A stretch of 64,000 nt of DNA from Streptomyces sp. NBRC 109706 (GCF_000974485.1 NZ_BBOM01000006.1:620001-684000); one strand, 5' to 3'. Shown: positions 35,761-44,395, counted from the stretch's first letter. The notes: generated from the sequence alone by a model not told the origin. A program made the numbers and translations.

Positions 35761-35827
35761 GCCCGGCGACATGACGGGCGTGGCGCGCGTGGCGCGCGTG
35801 GCGGACACACCGCTGTCGGCCATGTCG

Positions 35828-36184
35828 TCAGAGCGGCAGGCCGGGGATGCCGCCGCCGGCGCCGCCCAGGCCCTGGGCGAGCGGGCCCAACTTGGCCTTG
35901 GCCAGCTCCGAAGCGGCGTTGTTGGCGTCCCGCACGGCGGCGATCACCAGATCCGCCAGCGTCTCCGTGTCCTCCGGGTCCACCGCGGCGGGCGAGATCT
36001 CCAGGGCGGTCAACTCGCCGGAGCCCGTGACCGTGGCCTTGACCAGGCCACCGCCCGCGCTCCCCTCGACCGGGGTCTCGGCCAGCTCCTGCTGCGCCGT
36101 GGCGAGGTCCTGCTGCATCTTCTGGGCCTGCTGCAGCAACTGCTGCATATCGACCCCACCGCCACCAGGGAACACGGGCTTCAC
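35828..36184 (-). CDS. ybaB: YbaB/EbfC-family nucleoid-associated protein
   Basis: This 118-residue protein is a DNA-binding dimer of the YbaB/EbfC family. Visible features are the coiled-coil start [58 protein letters not shown] and [25 protein letters not shown], ending with a Gly-rich tail. The GTG at 36184 gives [15 protein letters not shown]; the internal ATG is a shorter option. It sits between dnaX and recR, likely in one operon with both. Confidence 0.92.
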   Translation of the reverse strand: MKPVFPGGGGVDMQQLLQQAQKMQQDLATAQQELAETPVEGSAGGGLVKATVTGSGELTALEISPAAVDPEDTETLADLVIAAVRDANNAASELAKAKLGPLAQGLGGAGGGIPGLPL

Positions 36185-36244
36185 TCCTGGGCTATCGACA
36201 ACAAATCCGTACCCCTGAGCGTACGGGCTCCCGTCGCCCGGGTC

Positions 36245-38365
36245 TCACTCGTGGTGAATCTCCTCAAGAACCGTCGCTCCCAGCTCCCGAACGATCAACT
36301 CGTAACCGCTGAGCGCGGTGTCGTCGAGATCGGCGTCATCCTCGGCCGGCATATCGTCCTCGGCGGCCACCCGGGGACGCGGCGGGCTCGGCGGACTCGG
36401 CGCCTGGGCGACCGGCGGCGGGCTCTCGGGAGCGGCCGCCTGCCGGGACGGCTCGGGAGCGCCCGGCCGCTGCCCGGGAGCCGGCGCCGGCGCGGCGGGA
36501 CGGGAGGCCGGCGGGGGCGCCGCAGGCGCCGGCGGGGCCACCGGGCCCGGGGGAGCGGGACGCAGGCCGCCGCCACCCCCGCCGCCCTGGTCGACCACCG
36601 CCTCGATCCGCCAGGACACGCCCATGCGGTCGTTGAGCGCCTGGCGCAGCACGTCCTCGCTGCCGCTGTTCACGAAGTTGTCCTTGGCCCCGGGGGAGGC
36701 GAAGGAGAGCCGCAGCGTGCTGCTGGCGCTGTCGAAGCCGACGACCTCGGCGTTCTGGCTCAGCAGGATCCAGCTGTAGCGGCGGCGACCCTTCACCGCC
36801 TCCAGGATGTCCGGCCAGAGCTGCCGCACCTGGGCGGGATCGCCGGTGCCGCCGGCGGGTTGCTGCGGCGCGGACTGCGGTGACCTGGGTTGTTGCGGGG
36901 CGGGCTGCTGCGCCGGCGGCGTGGTGGGGGCGGTGGGGGAGGCCGGCGCGGCGGAACCTGGCCAGGCCCCGGGACGGGCCCCGCCGCCCCCACCCGGCCA
37001 CGCGCCCGGTGCGGGCTGCGGCGCCTGTGCGGGTGGCGGCGCCTGCGCGGCGGGAGGCTGCGGGGCGGGTGGTTGCGCGACCGGTGGTGGGGCGGCTGGC
37101 GCTTGGGCGACCGGTGGTTGGGCGACCGGTGGTTGCGCGGTCGGTGGCTGGGCTGCGGGTGGTTGGGCGGGGGGAGGCGCGGGCGCCGGGGTCGCCGCGG
37201 CCGGCGACACACCCCGCTCCAACCTGTCCAACCGGCTCTGGAGGGAGCGTTCGTCCCCGTAGGCGGCGGGCAGCAGCACCCGCGCACAGATCAACTCAAG
37301 CTGCAACCGGGGCGAGGTGGCGCCCCGCATCTCCGTCAACCCCGTGTTGACCAGATCGGCGGCCCGGCTCAGCTCGGCGGCGCCCATGCCCGCCGCCTGC
37401 GCGCGCATCCGATCCAGCACGTCCACGGGGGCGTCGATCAGCCCCTTGTCGGCGGCGTCGGGCACCGCGGCCAGAATCAACAGATCGCGGAGCCGCTCCA
37501 ACAGATCCATCACAAAGCGGCGGGGATCATGACCGCCCTCGATCACCCGATCCACCACGCCGAAGGCGGCGGCACCGTCGCCGGCGGCGAAGGCGTCGAC
37601 CACGCTGTCCAGCAGTGCGCCGTCCGTGTACCCGAGCAGGGCGGTGGCCATCTCATAGGTGACTCCGGCCGTGTCCGCGCCGGCGAGCAGCTGGTCCATC
37701 ACGGACATGGAGTCCCGCACCGAACCCGCGCCGGCCCGCACCACCAGCGGCAACACCGTCTCCTCGACCGGGATCGCCTCGCTGGCGCAGACCTCGGCGA
37801 GATACTCGCGCAAGGTGCCCGGGGGGACCAGCCGGAACGGGTAGTGGTGGGTCCGCGACCGGATGGTGCCGATGACCTTCTCCGGCTCCGTGGTCGCGAA
37901 GATGAACTTGAGGTGCTCGGGCGGCTCCTCGACCACCTTCAGCAGGGCGTTGAAGCCCGCCGAGGTGACCATGTGCGCCTCGTCGATGATGTAGATCTTG
38001 TAACGGCTGGCGGCCGGGCCGAAGAACGCCTTCTCCCGCAGATCCCGCGCGTCATCGACACCGCCGTGCGAGGCGGCGTCGATCTCGATCACATCGATCG
38101 AACCCGGACCGTTCCGCGCCAGATCCTGGCAGGACTGACACACCCCACAGGGGGTGGGTGTCGGGCCCTGCTCGCAGTTGAGACAACGGGCCAGGATCCG
38201 CGCGCTGGTGGTCTTACCACAGCCTCGCGGACCACTGAACAGATACGCGTGGTTGACCCGGTTGTTCCGCAGCGCCTGCTGCAGGGGGTCGGTGACATGC
38301 TCCTGCCCGATGACCTCGGCGAAGGTCTCGGGTCGGTAGCGGCGGTACAGCGCGAGGGAGGACAC
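36245..38365 (-). CDS. dnaX: DNA polymerase III subunits gamma and tau
   Basis: This 706-residue clamp-loader ATPase has Walker A FSGPRGCGKTTSARILARCL, a four-Cys zinc module (CLNCEQGPTPTPCGVCQSC), Walker B IYIIDEAHM, and the sensor FIFATTEPEKVIGTIRSRTHHYPFRL. Domain III follows, then a long Ala/Pro/Gln-rich linker (about 400-545) and the tau-specific C-terminal domain (LWPDILEAVKGRRRYSWILLSQNAEVVGFD) that contacts the polymerase. GTG at 38365 gives the conserved SSLALYRRYRPETFAEVIGQ; no clear ribosome-binding site precedes it, and the frame runs on to 38428 without homology. The SRP RNA gene lies just upstream, a common actinomycete layout. Confidence 0.94.
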   Translation of the reverse strand: MSSLALYRRYRPETFAEVIGQEHVTDPLQQALRNNRVNHAYLFSGPRGCGKTTSARILARCLNCEQGPTPTPCGVCQSCQDLARNGPGSIDVIEIDAASHGGVDDARDLREKAFFGPAASRYKIYIIDEAHMVTSAGFNALLKVVEEPPEHLKFIFATTEPEKVIGTIRSRTHHYPFRLVPPGTLREYLAEVCASEAIPVEETVLPLVVRAGAGSVRDSMSVMDQLLAGADTAGVTYEMATALLGYTDGALLDSVVDAFAAGDGAAAFGVVDRVIEGGHDPRRFVMDLLERLRDLLILAAVPDAADKGLIDAPVDVLDRMRAQAAGMGAAELSRAADLVNTGLTEMRGATSPRLQLELICARVLLPAAYGDERSLQSRLDRLERGVSPAAATPAPAPPPAQPPAAQPPTAQPPVAQPPVAQAPAAPPPVAQPPAPQPPAAQAPPPAQAPQPAPGAWPGGGGGARPGAWPGSAAPASPTAPTTPPAQQPAPQQPRSPQSAPQQPAGGTGDPAQVRQLWPDILEAVKGRRRYSWILLSQNAEVVGFDSASSTLRLSFASPGAKDNFVNSGSEDVLRQALNDRMGVSWRIEAVVDQGGGGGGGLRPAPPGPVAPPAPAAPPPASRPAAPAPAPGQRPGAPEPSRQAAAPESPPPVAQAPSPPSPPRPRVAAEDDMPAEDDADLDDTALSGYELIVRELGATVLEEIHHE

Positions 38366-38397
38366 AACAACGACGATATAGGCCCCCACTGACACAC

Positions 38398-38489
38398 AAG
38401 GGCCCCTCACGCACCCACCAGAGCCCACCTACCCTTGCTGCCTTCCGGCCCTGGGGGAGTTCAGTGAGATAGCGCCACGTGAGGGGCTG
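38398..38489 (-). ncRNA. ffs: Bacterial SRP RNA (4.5S-type)
   Basis: The minus strand has the SRP signature around 38436-38456: GGCCGGAAGGCAGCAAGGGT, containing the GGAA tetraloop and the conserved AGCA internal loop. The ends, GCCCCTCACG and CGTGAGGGGC, pair to close the RNA. It binds Ffh for co-translational targeting. A TAGGGT box about nine bases before the likely 5' end may be its -10. Exact ends are uncertain by several bases. Confidence 0.9.
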
Positions 38490-38575
38490 ACGCCAACCCT
38501 ACCGGATCCCACCCCCCACCCCCACCCCCGCATGCGGTTCGCGACCACTCCCCCAAGTCTTGTATCGTGTCCGGC

Positions 38576-38660
38576 GGAGGATTCGCCTAGTGGCCTAGGG
38601 CGCACGCTTGGAAAGCGTGTTGGGTTCACACCCTCACGAGTTCGAATCTCGTATCCTCCG
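38576..38660 (+). tRNA. tRNA-Ser (anticodon GGA)
   Basis: Acceptor GGAGGAT pairs with ATCCTCC. The anticodon stem CACGC/GCGTG holds the loop TTGGAAA (anticodon GGA), a long variable arm (TTGGGTTCACACCCTCA) marks a serine tRNA, and the T-loop is TTCGAAT. CCA is not encoded. The 3' half is the attachment site of the AICE, so this copy is rebuilt by the element's own sequence. Confidence 0.95.
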
Positions 38661-38666
38661 CCCAGC
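38607..38666 (+). repeat. AICE attachment site, left copy (attL, inside tRNA-Ser)
   Basis: Sixty bases starting CTTGGAAAGCGTG in the anticodon arm and running six bases past the tRNA end are repeated exactly at 50201-50260. After two mismatches identity resumes for 23 bp (TCACCGGGCTGTCACGAAGC onward). Confidence 0.93.
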
Positions 38667-38683
38667 CTTCACCGGGCTGTCAC

Positions 38684-38717
38684 GAAGCCCCCGACCGTCT
38701 CGACGGCCGGGGGCTTC
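38684..38717. terminator. Terminator hairpin after tRNA-Ser (element side)
   Basis: Arms GAAGCCCCCG (38684-38693) and CGGGGGCTTC (38708-38717) pair perfectly. It is a diverged counterpart of the hairpin beyond attR, so the element appears to bring its own tRNA terminator. Confidence 0.8.
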
Positions 38718-38756
38718 GTCGTTCTCCGTCTCACTTTCCGTCTCAGTCGGTCTGAC

Positions 38757-40004
38757 TCAGCTGGTCGCCTGGTTTCCCCAGAGCGCGTCGCCGACCTGGC
38801 CCGCCACCTGCTTCAACATGGGCCCCGTGATGTGCATGTACCGCGCCCGCATCCGGGCCGCCCCACCCGGCTCCCATCCCATGATCGAGTCCACGACGAC
38901 GTCCGGGACCTCGAGAATCAGCAACACCGTCGCGGCGGTGTGGCGAGCGTCATGCAGCCGGCCGTCTCGCACCCCGGCGTCCCGAAGAAGCCGCTTCCAC
39001 ACGTGGTAGTCCGTGTTGGGACTCAACGGTCCACCGGTCGGCGAGGCGAACACATAGCCCTTGTCTTCCCATGCTGCGCCGGCCGCCTCACGCTCCCGTT
39101 CCTGTTGCTCGCAGTGCTTCCGCAGCAACGTGACCACCGGTTCGGGCAGCCCGATCGTGCGACGTCCCGCCCGCGACTTCGTTGACTTGAACTCCCGTCG
39201 CACCTGCTTTCGTTGCGGGCAGTAGCCCGGTTTCCGGCCGCAGGTGTCGCCGCAGCCGTGCGCGTACCTCGGCCGCAACCGGTTCTTCCTGGTCCGCAGA
39301 TAGCCGGCGGCCAGGTCCACGTCCTCCCAATGCAGCCCAAGCGCTTCCCCCTGCCGCAGGCCGAGCGCCAGGGCGACGACCCAACGCGCGCTGTTGCGGA
39401 GCTTGGACGCCTCCAGGAGCACCCGTTGCACCTCCTCGATGGTGAACGGTTCGATGTCCTCCTCTTCCAGCCGAGGCGCCTTGGCGATCTCCGCGACGTT
39501 GACCGTGAGGTGTCCCCGCCTGACGGCTTGGCCGAGGGCAACGCGAACGGTTCGGTGCACGTGGTGAGCCGTCGCGGCGGCGCTGCCGTTGCGCTGCATC
39601 TTCAGGTAGAAACGCTCCAGGTGCTCCGGCTTCAGCCCGTCGAGCCGATGGGCGCCGAGGCCCGGCACCAGGTGCACACGAACGTCCACCTCGTAGCCGT
39701 CGTAGGTGTTCTCGGACACGTACGGCTTGGCGATCTCCTTGACCCAGTGCTCAAGCCAGGCGCCGACCGTCCACCGATTCCCGGCCTTGCGCAGTTTCCC
39801 GGCGTCCCGCTGCCTCTCCAACTCCCGCACGGCCCGGGTGACGTCGGCCCGCGTCTTGCGTTCGACGTGCCGGCGGTCCGGCTTCCCGTCGTCGCGAACG
39901 CCCACGGTGACGCGGCCGTGCCACTTCCCATCTTTGCCGAGGTAGATCGAGGACGCTCCGTTGGGCTGCCGAGTCCGCTTCTTCGGTTCCTGCTGCTCCG
40001 TCAT
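38757..40004 (-). CDS. int: AICE site-specific tyrosine recombinase (integrase)
   Basis: This 415-residue tyrosine integrase has an N-terminal arm-binding-like segment (NGASSIYLGKDGKWHGRVTVG), a SAM-like core-binding domain (about 60-165) and a catalytic domain. The catalytic residues are Arg in LGLRQGEALGLHW, His-x-x-Arg in LHDARHTAATVLL, and the nucleophile Tyr in ARYMHITGPM. A four-Cys insert (HGCGDTCGRKPGYC) typical of actinomycete integrases is present. It recombines attP with the tRNA-Ser site. ATG at 40004 follows GAGGGGGCA; the xis gene ends 10 bp upstream. The gene stops about 95 bp from attL, the usual position. Confidence 0.94.
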   Translation of the reverse strand: MTEQQEPKKRTRQPNGASSIYLGKDGKWHGRVTVGVRDDGKPDRRHVERKTRADVTRAVRELERQRDAGKLRKAGNRWTVGAWLEHWVKEIAKPYVSENTYDGYEVDVRVHLVPGLGAHRLDGLKPEHLERFYLKMQRNGSAAATAHHVHRTVRVALGQAVRRGHLTVNVAEIAKAPRLEEEDIEPFTIEEVQRVLLEASKLRNSARWVVALALGLRQGEALGLHWEDVDLAAGYLRTRKNRLRPRYAHGCGDTCGRKPGYCPQRKQVRREFKSTKSRAGRRTIGLPEPVVTLLRKHCEQQEREREAAGAAWEDKGYVFASPTGGPLSPNTDYHVWKRLLRDAGVRDGRLHDARHTAATVLLILEVPDVVVDSIMGWEPGGAARMRARYMHITGPMLKQVAGQVGDALWGNQATS

Positions 40005-40014
40005 CGTTGCCCCC

Positions 40015-40230
40015 TCACGCGGCCAGGGCGGTACGGGAGGCCGCGCGCAGCCGGCGGACGTAGGCGGCCAACGCGTCGACCGGAACGCGTCGCAGCCGCC
40101 CCACGGTGACCGACTCGATCTGTCCGGAGGAGATCAGGGCGTAACAGGTCGTCCGCCCGATGCGCAGCCTGTGAGCCGCCTCTTCAACGGTGAGTAGGGC
40201 GGTGGGGGCGGTGTCGGTGAACTCCTTCAT
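40015..40230 (-). CDS. xis: Excisionase (MerR-like helix-turn-helix)
   Basis: This 71-residue DNA-binding protein reads LLTVEEAAHRLRIGRTTCYALISSGQIESVTVGRLRRVPVDALAAYV, the winged helix of AICE/phage excisionases. It assists Int in excision. Its ATG overlaps the TGA of the rep gene by four bases (ATGA), so rep, xis and int form one coupled operon as in pSAM2. GAGTTC-rich upstream sequence is part of rep. Confidence 0.92.
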   Translation of the reverse strand: MKEFTDTAPTALLTVEEAAHRLRIGRTTCYALISSGQIESVTVGRLRRVPVDALAAYVRRLRAASRTALAA

Positions 40231-41561
40231 AGCGATGCCTCCCTGATCGCCTCGCGGGCGGTGGCGCGGTTGGTCTGCTCGGCCCGGCCGAGGCTCGCCG
40301 AGAGCCACGTTTCGGCGGGGCTGAGGCCGGTGCCGGCGTAGGCCCAGTGGGCGAGGACGAGGGTTGTTTCGTCCGTGCCGTGGTCGCCGGTTTGTTGTCT
40401 TCTCCATTCGGCCCGCGCGTCGCGGAGTGCGGTGAGGGTGGTGGAGTAGTGGCGGGATTTGGTGGAGAAGTGGCCTCGGAAGCCGAGCATGTGGGCCCAG
40501 GCGCGCAGGCGGAGGTGTTCCAGGTCCTTGCGTGCGCCGAGGTTCCAGGCCGTTCGGATCAGCCGTCGCGCGTGCTCGGAGATCTTCATGGGCGCCAGTT
40601 CGGCCAGGAATCTCAAGGGCCGATCCAGCGCGCCCGTCGTTGTCTCGGCCCCCTTGGTGGCGTACTTGGCGATGTAGCCGGCGACCGCTTGGTCGGTCAG
40701 TTCGGTGTCGCCGTCGAGGTCGGTGGAGCGGATGGTGCGGACGTCGGTCTGTCGGCCGAAGGTGAAGGTGTGGGTGCGGCCGTCGATGGTGGGGCCGGTG
40801 ATGTGGGTTCGGTGTGCGGCGGTGTGGATGGCGTCGGTCAGCAGTTCGGCCGTCGCCCACGGCGGGGGTGGGGAGGAGCCGCCTTTGGGTCCGTCGAGGC
40901 GGATGACGGCGTGGAAGTGGACGGCGCCGCGCTTTTGGAACTCGGCGACCTTGGCGAACGAGACGCGAGCATGGTCGGCGAGGGCGCGTTGGGTGAGTCC
41001 GGCCCGCTTGGCGATTTCGCGGCGGAGGTGGATGGTGAAGCGGCGCCAGAGGTGGCCGGCGTGGGCGTTCCAGAGCACCGCGGATTCGTAGTCGTAGCGG
41101 TCGGGGTCGAGCGGTGTGCCCAATTGGGCACAGGCAGCGTCATGGACGGTCCCGCAGCGGCAACGCGCTCGGTTGGTGGGTCGGTTGTGGACGGGGCCGA
41201 AGCTGGGCGCGGTGAGGGTGGCGAACACACGCGGGTGTTCGGCGACGCGTTCCGGGGTGCCCTTGCCACCCTTCAGACCTGCGGTGATCAGCTGGTAGGT
41301 GTCCCGGCGGTAGGTCTCGGCGCATGCCGGGCAGCGGGTTGCGCGGCGGTTGTTGCAGCGGGTCAGGAGGTTTCCGGCGGGTAGTTCGGTGGAGACCAGG
41401 GACCGTATGGCGTTGCCGATTTCGCCGGTGGTGGTGTTGATGGGGTGTTCGGTGCGGTGTCCGTTGAGGCGGATGGGGTGGGTGCAGCCGCCGAGGCCGG
41501 CGAGTTGGTGTCCGAGGGCGGGCAGGGTTCCGGTCGCGGCGAGTTTTCCGAGTTCGGGCAA
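40227..41561 (-). CDS. RepSA-type rolling-circle replication initiator
   Basis: This protein of at least 444 residues matches the AICE replication initiator family: LAGLGGCTHPIRLNGHRT near the start, NNRRATRCPACAETYRRDTY (zinc-like Cys pair), FATLTAPSFGPVH, and the metal-binding HUH-like FQKRGAVHFHAVIRLDG, with VAGYIAKYATKGAE following. It nicks the double-strand origin to start rolling-circle replication after excision. The start is unusual: TTG at 41561 is 34 bases from the good AAGGAG at 41596-41601, while an in-frame ATC at 41588 is ideally spaced. No ATG or GTG lies in frame between them. It begins the rep-xis-int operon. Confidence 0.9.
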   Translation of the reverse strand: MPELGKLAATGTLPALGHQLAGLGGCTHPIRLNGHRTEHPINTTTGEIGNAIRSLVSTELPAGNLLTRCNNRRATRCPACAETYRRDTYQLITAGLKGGKGTPERVAEHPRVFATLTAPSFGPVHNRPTNRARCRCGTVHDAACAQLGTPLDPDRYDYESAVLWNAHAGHLWRRFTIHLRREIAKRAGLTQRALADHARVSFAKVAEFQKRGAVHFHAVIRLDGPKGGSSPPPPWATAELLTDAIHTAAHRTHITGPTIDGRTHTFTFGRQTDVRTIRSTDLDGDTELTDQAVAGYIAKYATKGAETTTGALDRPLRFLAELAPMKISEHARRLIRTAWNLGARKDLEHLRLRAWAHMLGFRGHFSTKSRHYSTTLTALRDARAEWRRQQTGDHGTDETTLVLAHWAYAGTGLSPAETWLSASLGRAEQTNRATAREAIREASL

Positions 41562-41703
41562 CGGGGGCGGGGTGGTGCGGGTGATGATGGGACTGCTCCT
41601 TCTGCGTGCGCGTGGGTGGAGTCGGGGTCCCGGGGGCGGTGGATGCTTGGCGGTATCGGTTCCGCCTCGGGGCCTTTTCGTTTGCGGCTTGTTGGCTAGT
41701 TGT

Positions 41704-41898
41704 CTAGTCGTGTTGGTCGTTGATGATCTCGACGCCGGTGCGGGTGCCGGAGTCGACGGCGGGGGCGGCGAAGGTGTCGGCGAGGTAGAAGCCGAACAGG
41801 GCGATCAGGGCCACGGCCCACGGGCGGATGCCGAGCAGGCGTACGGCCGCCCAGGCGGCGAGGCCGAAGACGACGACCACGGGCAGGTTCACGTTCAC
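41704..41898 (-). CDS. Small AICE membrane protein (SpdA-like position)
   Basis: This 64-residue protein has two hydrophobic stretches (LPVVVVFGLAAWAAVRLLGI and WAVALIALFGFYLADTFAA), ending in a hydrophilic tail. It lies between the rep operon and the transfer genes, where pSAM2-like elements carry small spread proteins that help move plasmid copies through mycelium. ATG at 41898 follows a GGGAG-like site. Function is inferred from position. Confidence 0.7.
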   Translation of the reverse strand: MNVNLPVVVVFGLAAWAAVRLLGIRPWAVALIALFGFYLADTFAAPAVDSGTRTGVEIINDQHD

Positions 41899-41920
41899 GA
41901 GCGGTCTCCCTCAGCGGTGT

Positions 41921-42106
41921 TCAGTAGGCGGAGCAGCGGTGTGTGGTGGCGGCGAGTTCGGCGGCCGAGCGGGTGTCGTACTCGGCGGAGAACCCGCAAC
42001 GCGGTGCGGTGCAGGCGGCCGTGTGCTTCTCCCGGCCACGCTGGTCATAGCCAGTGCCGACCTGGACCGGGCCGACGCGGGCGACGTTGCGGAAGCGGAG
42101 CAGCAT
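41921..42106 (-). CDS. AICE mobile-element transfer protein (small Cys-containing)
   Basis: This 61-residue protein reads MLLRFRNVARVGPVQVGTGY at the start and contains CTAPRCGFSAEYDTRSAAELAATTHRC, giving a C-x4-C...C pattern typical of the short transfer proteins between spdB and the spdA-like gene of pSAM2-type elements. It may bind zinc. It overlaps no neighbour but lies 19 bp after the spdB-like gene. Confidence 0.75.
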   Translation of the reverse strand: MLLRFRNVARVGPVQVGTGYDQRGREKHTAACTAPRCGFSAEYDTRSAAELAATTHRCSAY

Positions 42107-42124
42107 GAGGCGTGATCTCCCTTG

Positions 42125-42703
42125 TTAGAGCTGTCGGTTGATGGCCTCGGCGAGGGGTGCGGGGACACCGAGACGGGCTCGGAGGGCCGAGGCGTCGATG
42201 GGTTGACCGGTGCGTTGCTGGTGTTCTGCGGCGATCTTCCGGGCGTGCTGGACCAAGGCGGCCGGCAGCGGAGGAGGAGGTACGGCAGCGGGGGCGCCCT
42301 CGGGTCTTCTCTCGTCCCCGGCCGGGGCAGGTGGTTCGGGTTCGGGTGTGTGGGCGAGGAGCGTGCCGCCGAGGAAGGCGAGGGCGGGCCAGCCAGCGAC
42401 CAGCACGCGCAGCCAGTCGGGCACGTCACCCAGGTCGAGCAGGCCGGCGGTCGCGATGTTCGCGCCGAGGGAGGCGGTCAGCGCGATCAGAAACCAGCAC
42501 CAACCAGCAGCCACCCCGTTCCCCGACCGCAGCCGCCGCCAGGCCGCCACCAACAACAGGTCAACCGAGATCGGGTAGGCCCACGCCTTCCAACCGTCCT
42601 GTCCGGCAGCCGCCGCCAGGTCGTGAATGTGCGCGAACGACAACGCGGCAGCGATCACCGCCTGGACCAACACCGGATCGGGCCTGACCAGTTGGGCGCG
42701 CAT
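42125..42703 (-). CDS. SpdB-type spread protein (DUF2637 membrane domain)
   Basis: This 192-residue protein has about four hydrophobic helices in its N-terminal two thirds (AVIAAALSFAHIHDLAAAAGQ, WAYPISVDLLLVAAWRR, GWCWFLIALTASLGANIATA, LVAGWPALAFLGGTLLAH). A Pro/Glu-rich linker and a C-terminal helical segment (HARKIAAEHQQRTGQPIDASALRARL) follow. This is the DUF2637/SpdB layout that helps intramycelial spread. ATG at 42703 has GGGGAG eight bases upstream and follows the TraB stop by five bases. The longer frame to 42916 lies inside traB and is rejected. Confidence 0.87.
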   Translation of the reverse strand: MRAQLVRPDPVLVQAVIAAALSFAHIHDLAAAAGQDGWKAWAYPISVDLLLVAAWRRLRSGNGVAAGWCWFLIALTASLGANIATAGLLDLGDVPDWLRVLVAGWPALAFLGGTLLAHTPEPEPPAPAGDERRPEGAPAAVPPPPLPAALVQHARKIAAEHQQRTGQPIDASALRARLGVPAPLAEAINRQL

Positions 42704-42708
42704 CGCGA

Positions 42709-44043
42709 TCAGCTCCCCGCAGGTGCCGACTCGACCGCCGTCGAGACCACGGGCCGGAAGCGGGCCAGGGCCGGCAACGTCGGAGCACGGTGGGCATGGA
42801 TCGCGCAGTGCGTGGCAGCGTCGGTCAGAGACAGGTATGGGGTGCGTATCCGTGCCCAGCGGCCGGAGGAGTCGGCCGCCACCGCGAGGCCGGGACGTTC
42901 GGCGGGGATGGCGCAAGCAGCCATGACTGCCTCGGGCGCGATGTCGCCGAGGGCCATCTTCGCGGAGGCTTCGTCGTTAACGCGGTGGCAGACACGACCG
43001 GTGAGTTGGGCGCGGAGCATGGTGGCGCCCTTGCCCAGCTCGGCACCGAAGCGCTGCCCGCAGACCTCCAGGTAGATGCCGGCGGCACGGCCGAGTTGGG
43101 CCAGGCGAACGAGGTGGGTGACCAACTCATCCCGCCGCTCCTCATCCTTCCGCGTCGCGGTCAGGAACAGCTCCGCCACCTCATCAACGAACACCACGAC
43201 CGGCACCCGTCGCTCTTCCTCCGGCAGACCCCACACATCCGGCGTGGCGCCGTTGTCGCGTTGCCGGGCGCGTATGAGGTCGTAGCGTTCCTCCATCAAC
43301 CCGACCAGCGCGGGCAGGAGTTCGGCAGCCTCGGCCGGATCGGTCGCCAAGGCCGACAGGCGCGGAGCGAAGGGCGCCAACTCGACGCCCCGCTTGCAGT
43401 CGATCCCCACCAGCGCGACACGCTGCGGAGCCAACCCGGCAACCAGATGCCGCAGGTACATGGACTTCCCCGACAGCGTGGCACCGAGGGTGAGTTGATG
43501 CGGGACAGTGCGATAGTCGCGCACAAACGGCGTGGCGTCCTCCCGCAACGCCACCGGCACTCGCAGGAATCCATCCCCGCTCGTTTTGGGCATCCGCACG
43601 TCGTTGAGTACGTCGAACCCGACCAGGCGCAGTTCCGCCACCCCCGGCTTGACCTCGGCGACATGGACGGCGTGAACGCTCCACGCGTGCCGGAGACGTT
43701 CGGTCGCGGCGGCCAGGTCGGCGACTTCCTGCCCGGGGGCGAGCCGCAGTCGGACCCGCAACCCCGTGGCCGTCGGACGGACCAGACCCCGCCGGGGTGG
43801 AACGGGCCGCACCTCGCGACGCGTTGTCGCCCGCACAGCCAACGCCCGCAGTCGGGACGGGGGAACGGTCAGGCCGCACGCCTCCATGACTGATCCGTAG
43901 GTGGTCAGCAGCCGCGTGGCCGACCACGGCAGGCCAACCGTCGACCAGTACAGGCGCGGGTACCTCTCGCGCGCCAGGGCGGCGCCCCCGGCAGCCGCAG
44001 CCACGGGGGCGCCTGTGCTCAACAGCGTTACCAGATCGGACAT
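42709..44043 (-). CDS. TraB/TraSA-type FtsK/SpoIIIE DNA translocase
   Basis: This 444-residue protein has a short hydrophobic N-terminus (about 10-25) and an FtsK-type ATPase domain. Walker A is LGATLSGKSMYLRHLVAGL (about 190-209), Walker B VPVVVFVDEVAELF (about 280-293), and LGRAAGIYLEVCGQRFGAEL is the FtsK-like sensor. It forms a hexamer that pumps double-stranded DNA between hyphae, the single conjugation protein AICEs need. ATG at 44043 overlaps or adjoins the SCO3933-family gene by one base. It is the major gene of the transfer operon controlled from the 44396-44591 region. Confidence 0.92.
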   Translation of the reverse strand: MSDLVTLLSTGAPVAAAAGGAALARERYPRLYWSTVGLPWSATRLLTTYGSVMEACGLTVPPSRLRALAVRATTRREVRPVPPRRGLVRPTATGLRVRLRLAPGQEVADLAAATERLRHAWSVHAVHVAEVKPGVAELRLVGFDVLNDVRMPKTSGDGFLRVPVALREDATPFVRDYRTVPHQLTLGATLSGKSMYLRHLVAGLAPQRVALVGIDCKRGVELAPFAPRLSALATDPAEAAELLPALVGLMEERYDLIRARQRDNGATPDVWGLPEEERRVPVVVFVDEVAELFLTATRKDEERRDELVTHLVRLAQLGRAAGIYLEVCGQRFGAELGKGATMLRAQLTGRVCHRVNDEASAKMALGDIAPEAVMAACAIPAERPGLAVAADSSGRWARIRTPYLSLTDAATHCAIHAHRAPTLPALARFRPVVSTAVESAPAGS

Positions 44044-44044
44044 C

Positions 44045-44395
44045 TCAGACTCCCGCCGAGGCCGGGAGGCCGGCCGGAGCGACGGCCGCCGCGCGGAAGG
44101 CGATCCCGTGGCGGGACTGACCGTTGAAGACCGACTCCCACGGCCGGGCGACCAGCCCCGGCAACGCGACCGGACCGCCCAGGGCCAGGCCCTCGGACAC
44201 CCCGGACTCGGGAACGGTCACCTGGAGAAGCGAGGACTCCCCGTCCTCCAGGTAGACCACGCCGACCCGCATCAAAGCCTCACCGGTCACGGCGTCCTTG
44301 GCGATCTCCCCGGTCTGCCGGTCACGGACCTTCGGGGCCGGCTCCTCCGTCAGCAGGATGGTCGCGGCGGAAGTCTCAACTCGAATGGTGCGCAC
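44045..44395 (-). CDS. SCO3933-family AICE regulatory protein
   Basis: This 116-residue protein starts MRTIRVETSAATILLTEEPA and contains KVRDRQTGEIAKDAVTGEALMRVGVVYLEDGE, matching a short conserved family always found just before the FtsK-type gene of Streptomyces AICEs and annotated as regulatory. GTG at 44395 has GAGGAG eight bases upstream; the frame extends 11 codons further without homology. No DNA-binding motif is obvious, so the regulatory label rests on family naming only. Confidence 0.85.
   Translation of the reverse strand: MRTIRVETSAATILLTEEPAPKVRDRQTGEIAKDAVTGEALMRVGVVYLEDGESSLLQVTVPESGVSEGLALGGPVALPGLVARPWESVFNGQSRHGIAFRAAAVAPAGLPASAGV

Noticed and set aside
35623..35823. 66-codon frame between ybaB and recR
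   Set aside because: It is a translation of tandem repeats with Asn-Gly-Ala-Arg periodicity and overlaps the recR start.
42704..42916. N-terminal extension of the SpdB-type gene
   Set aside because: It lies inside traB in another frame; ATG 42703 with GGGGAG gives the family start.
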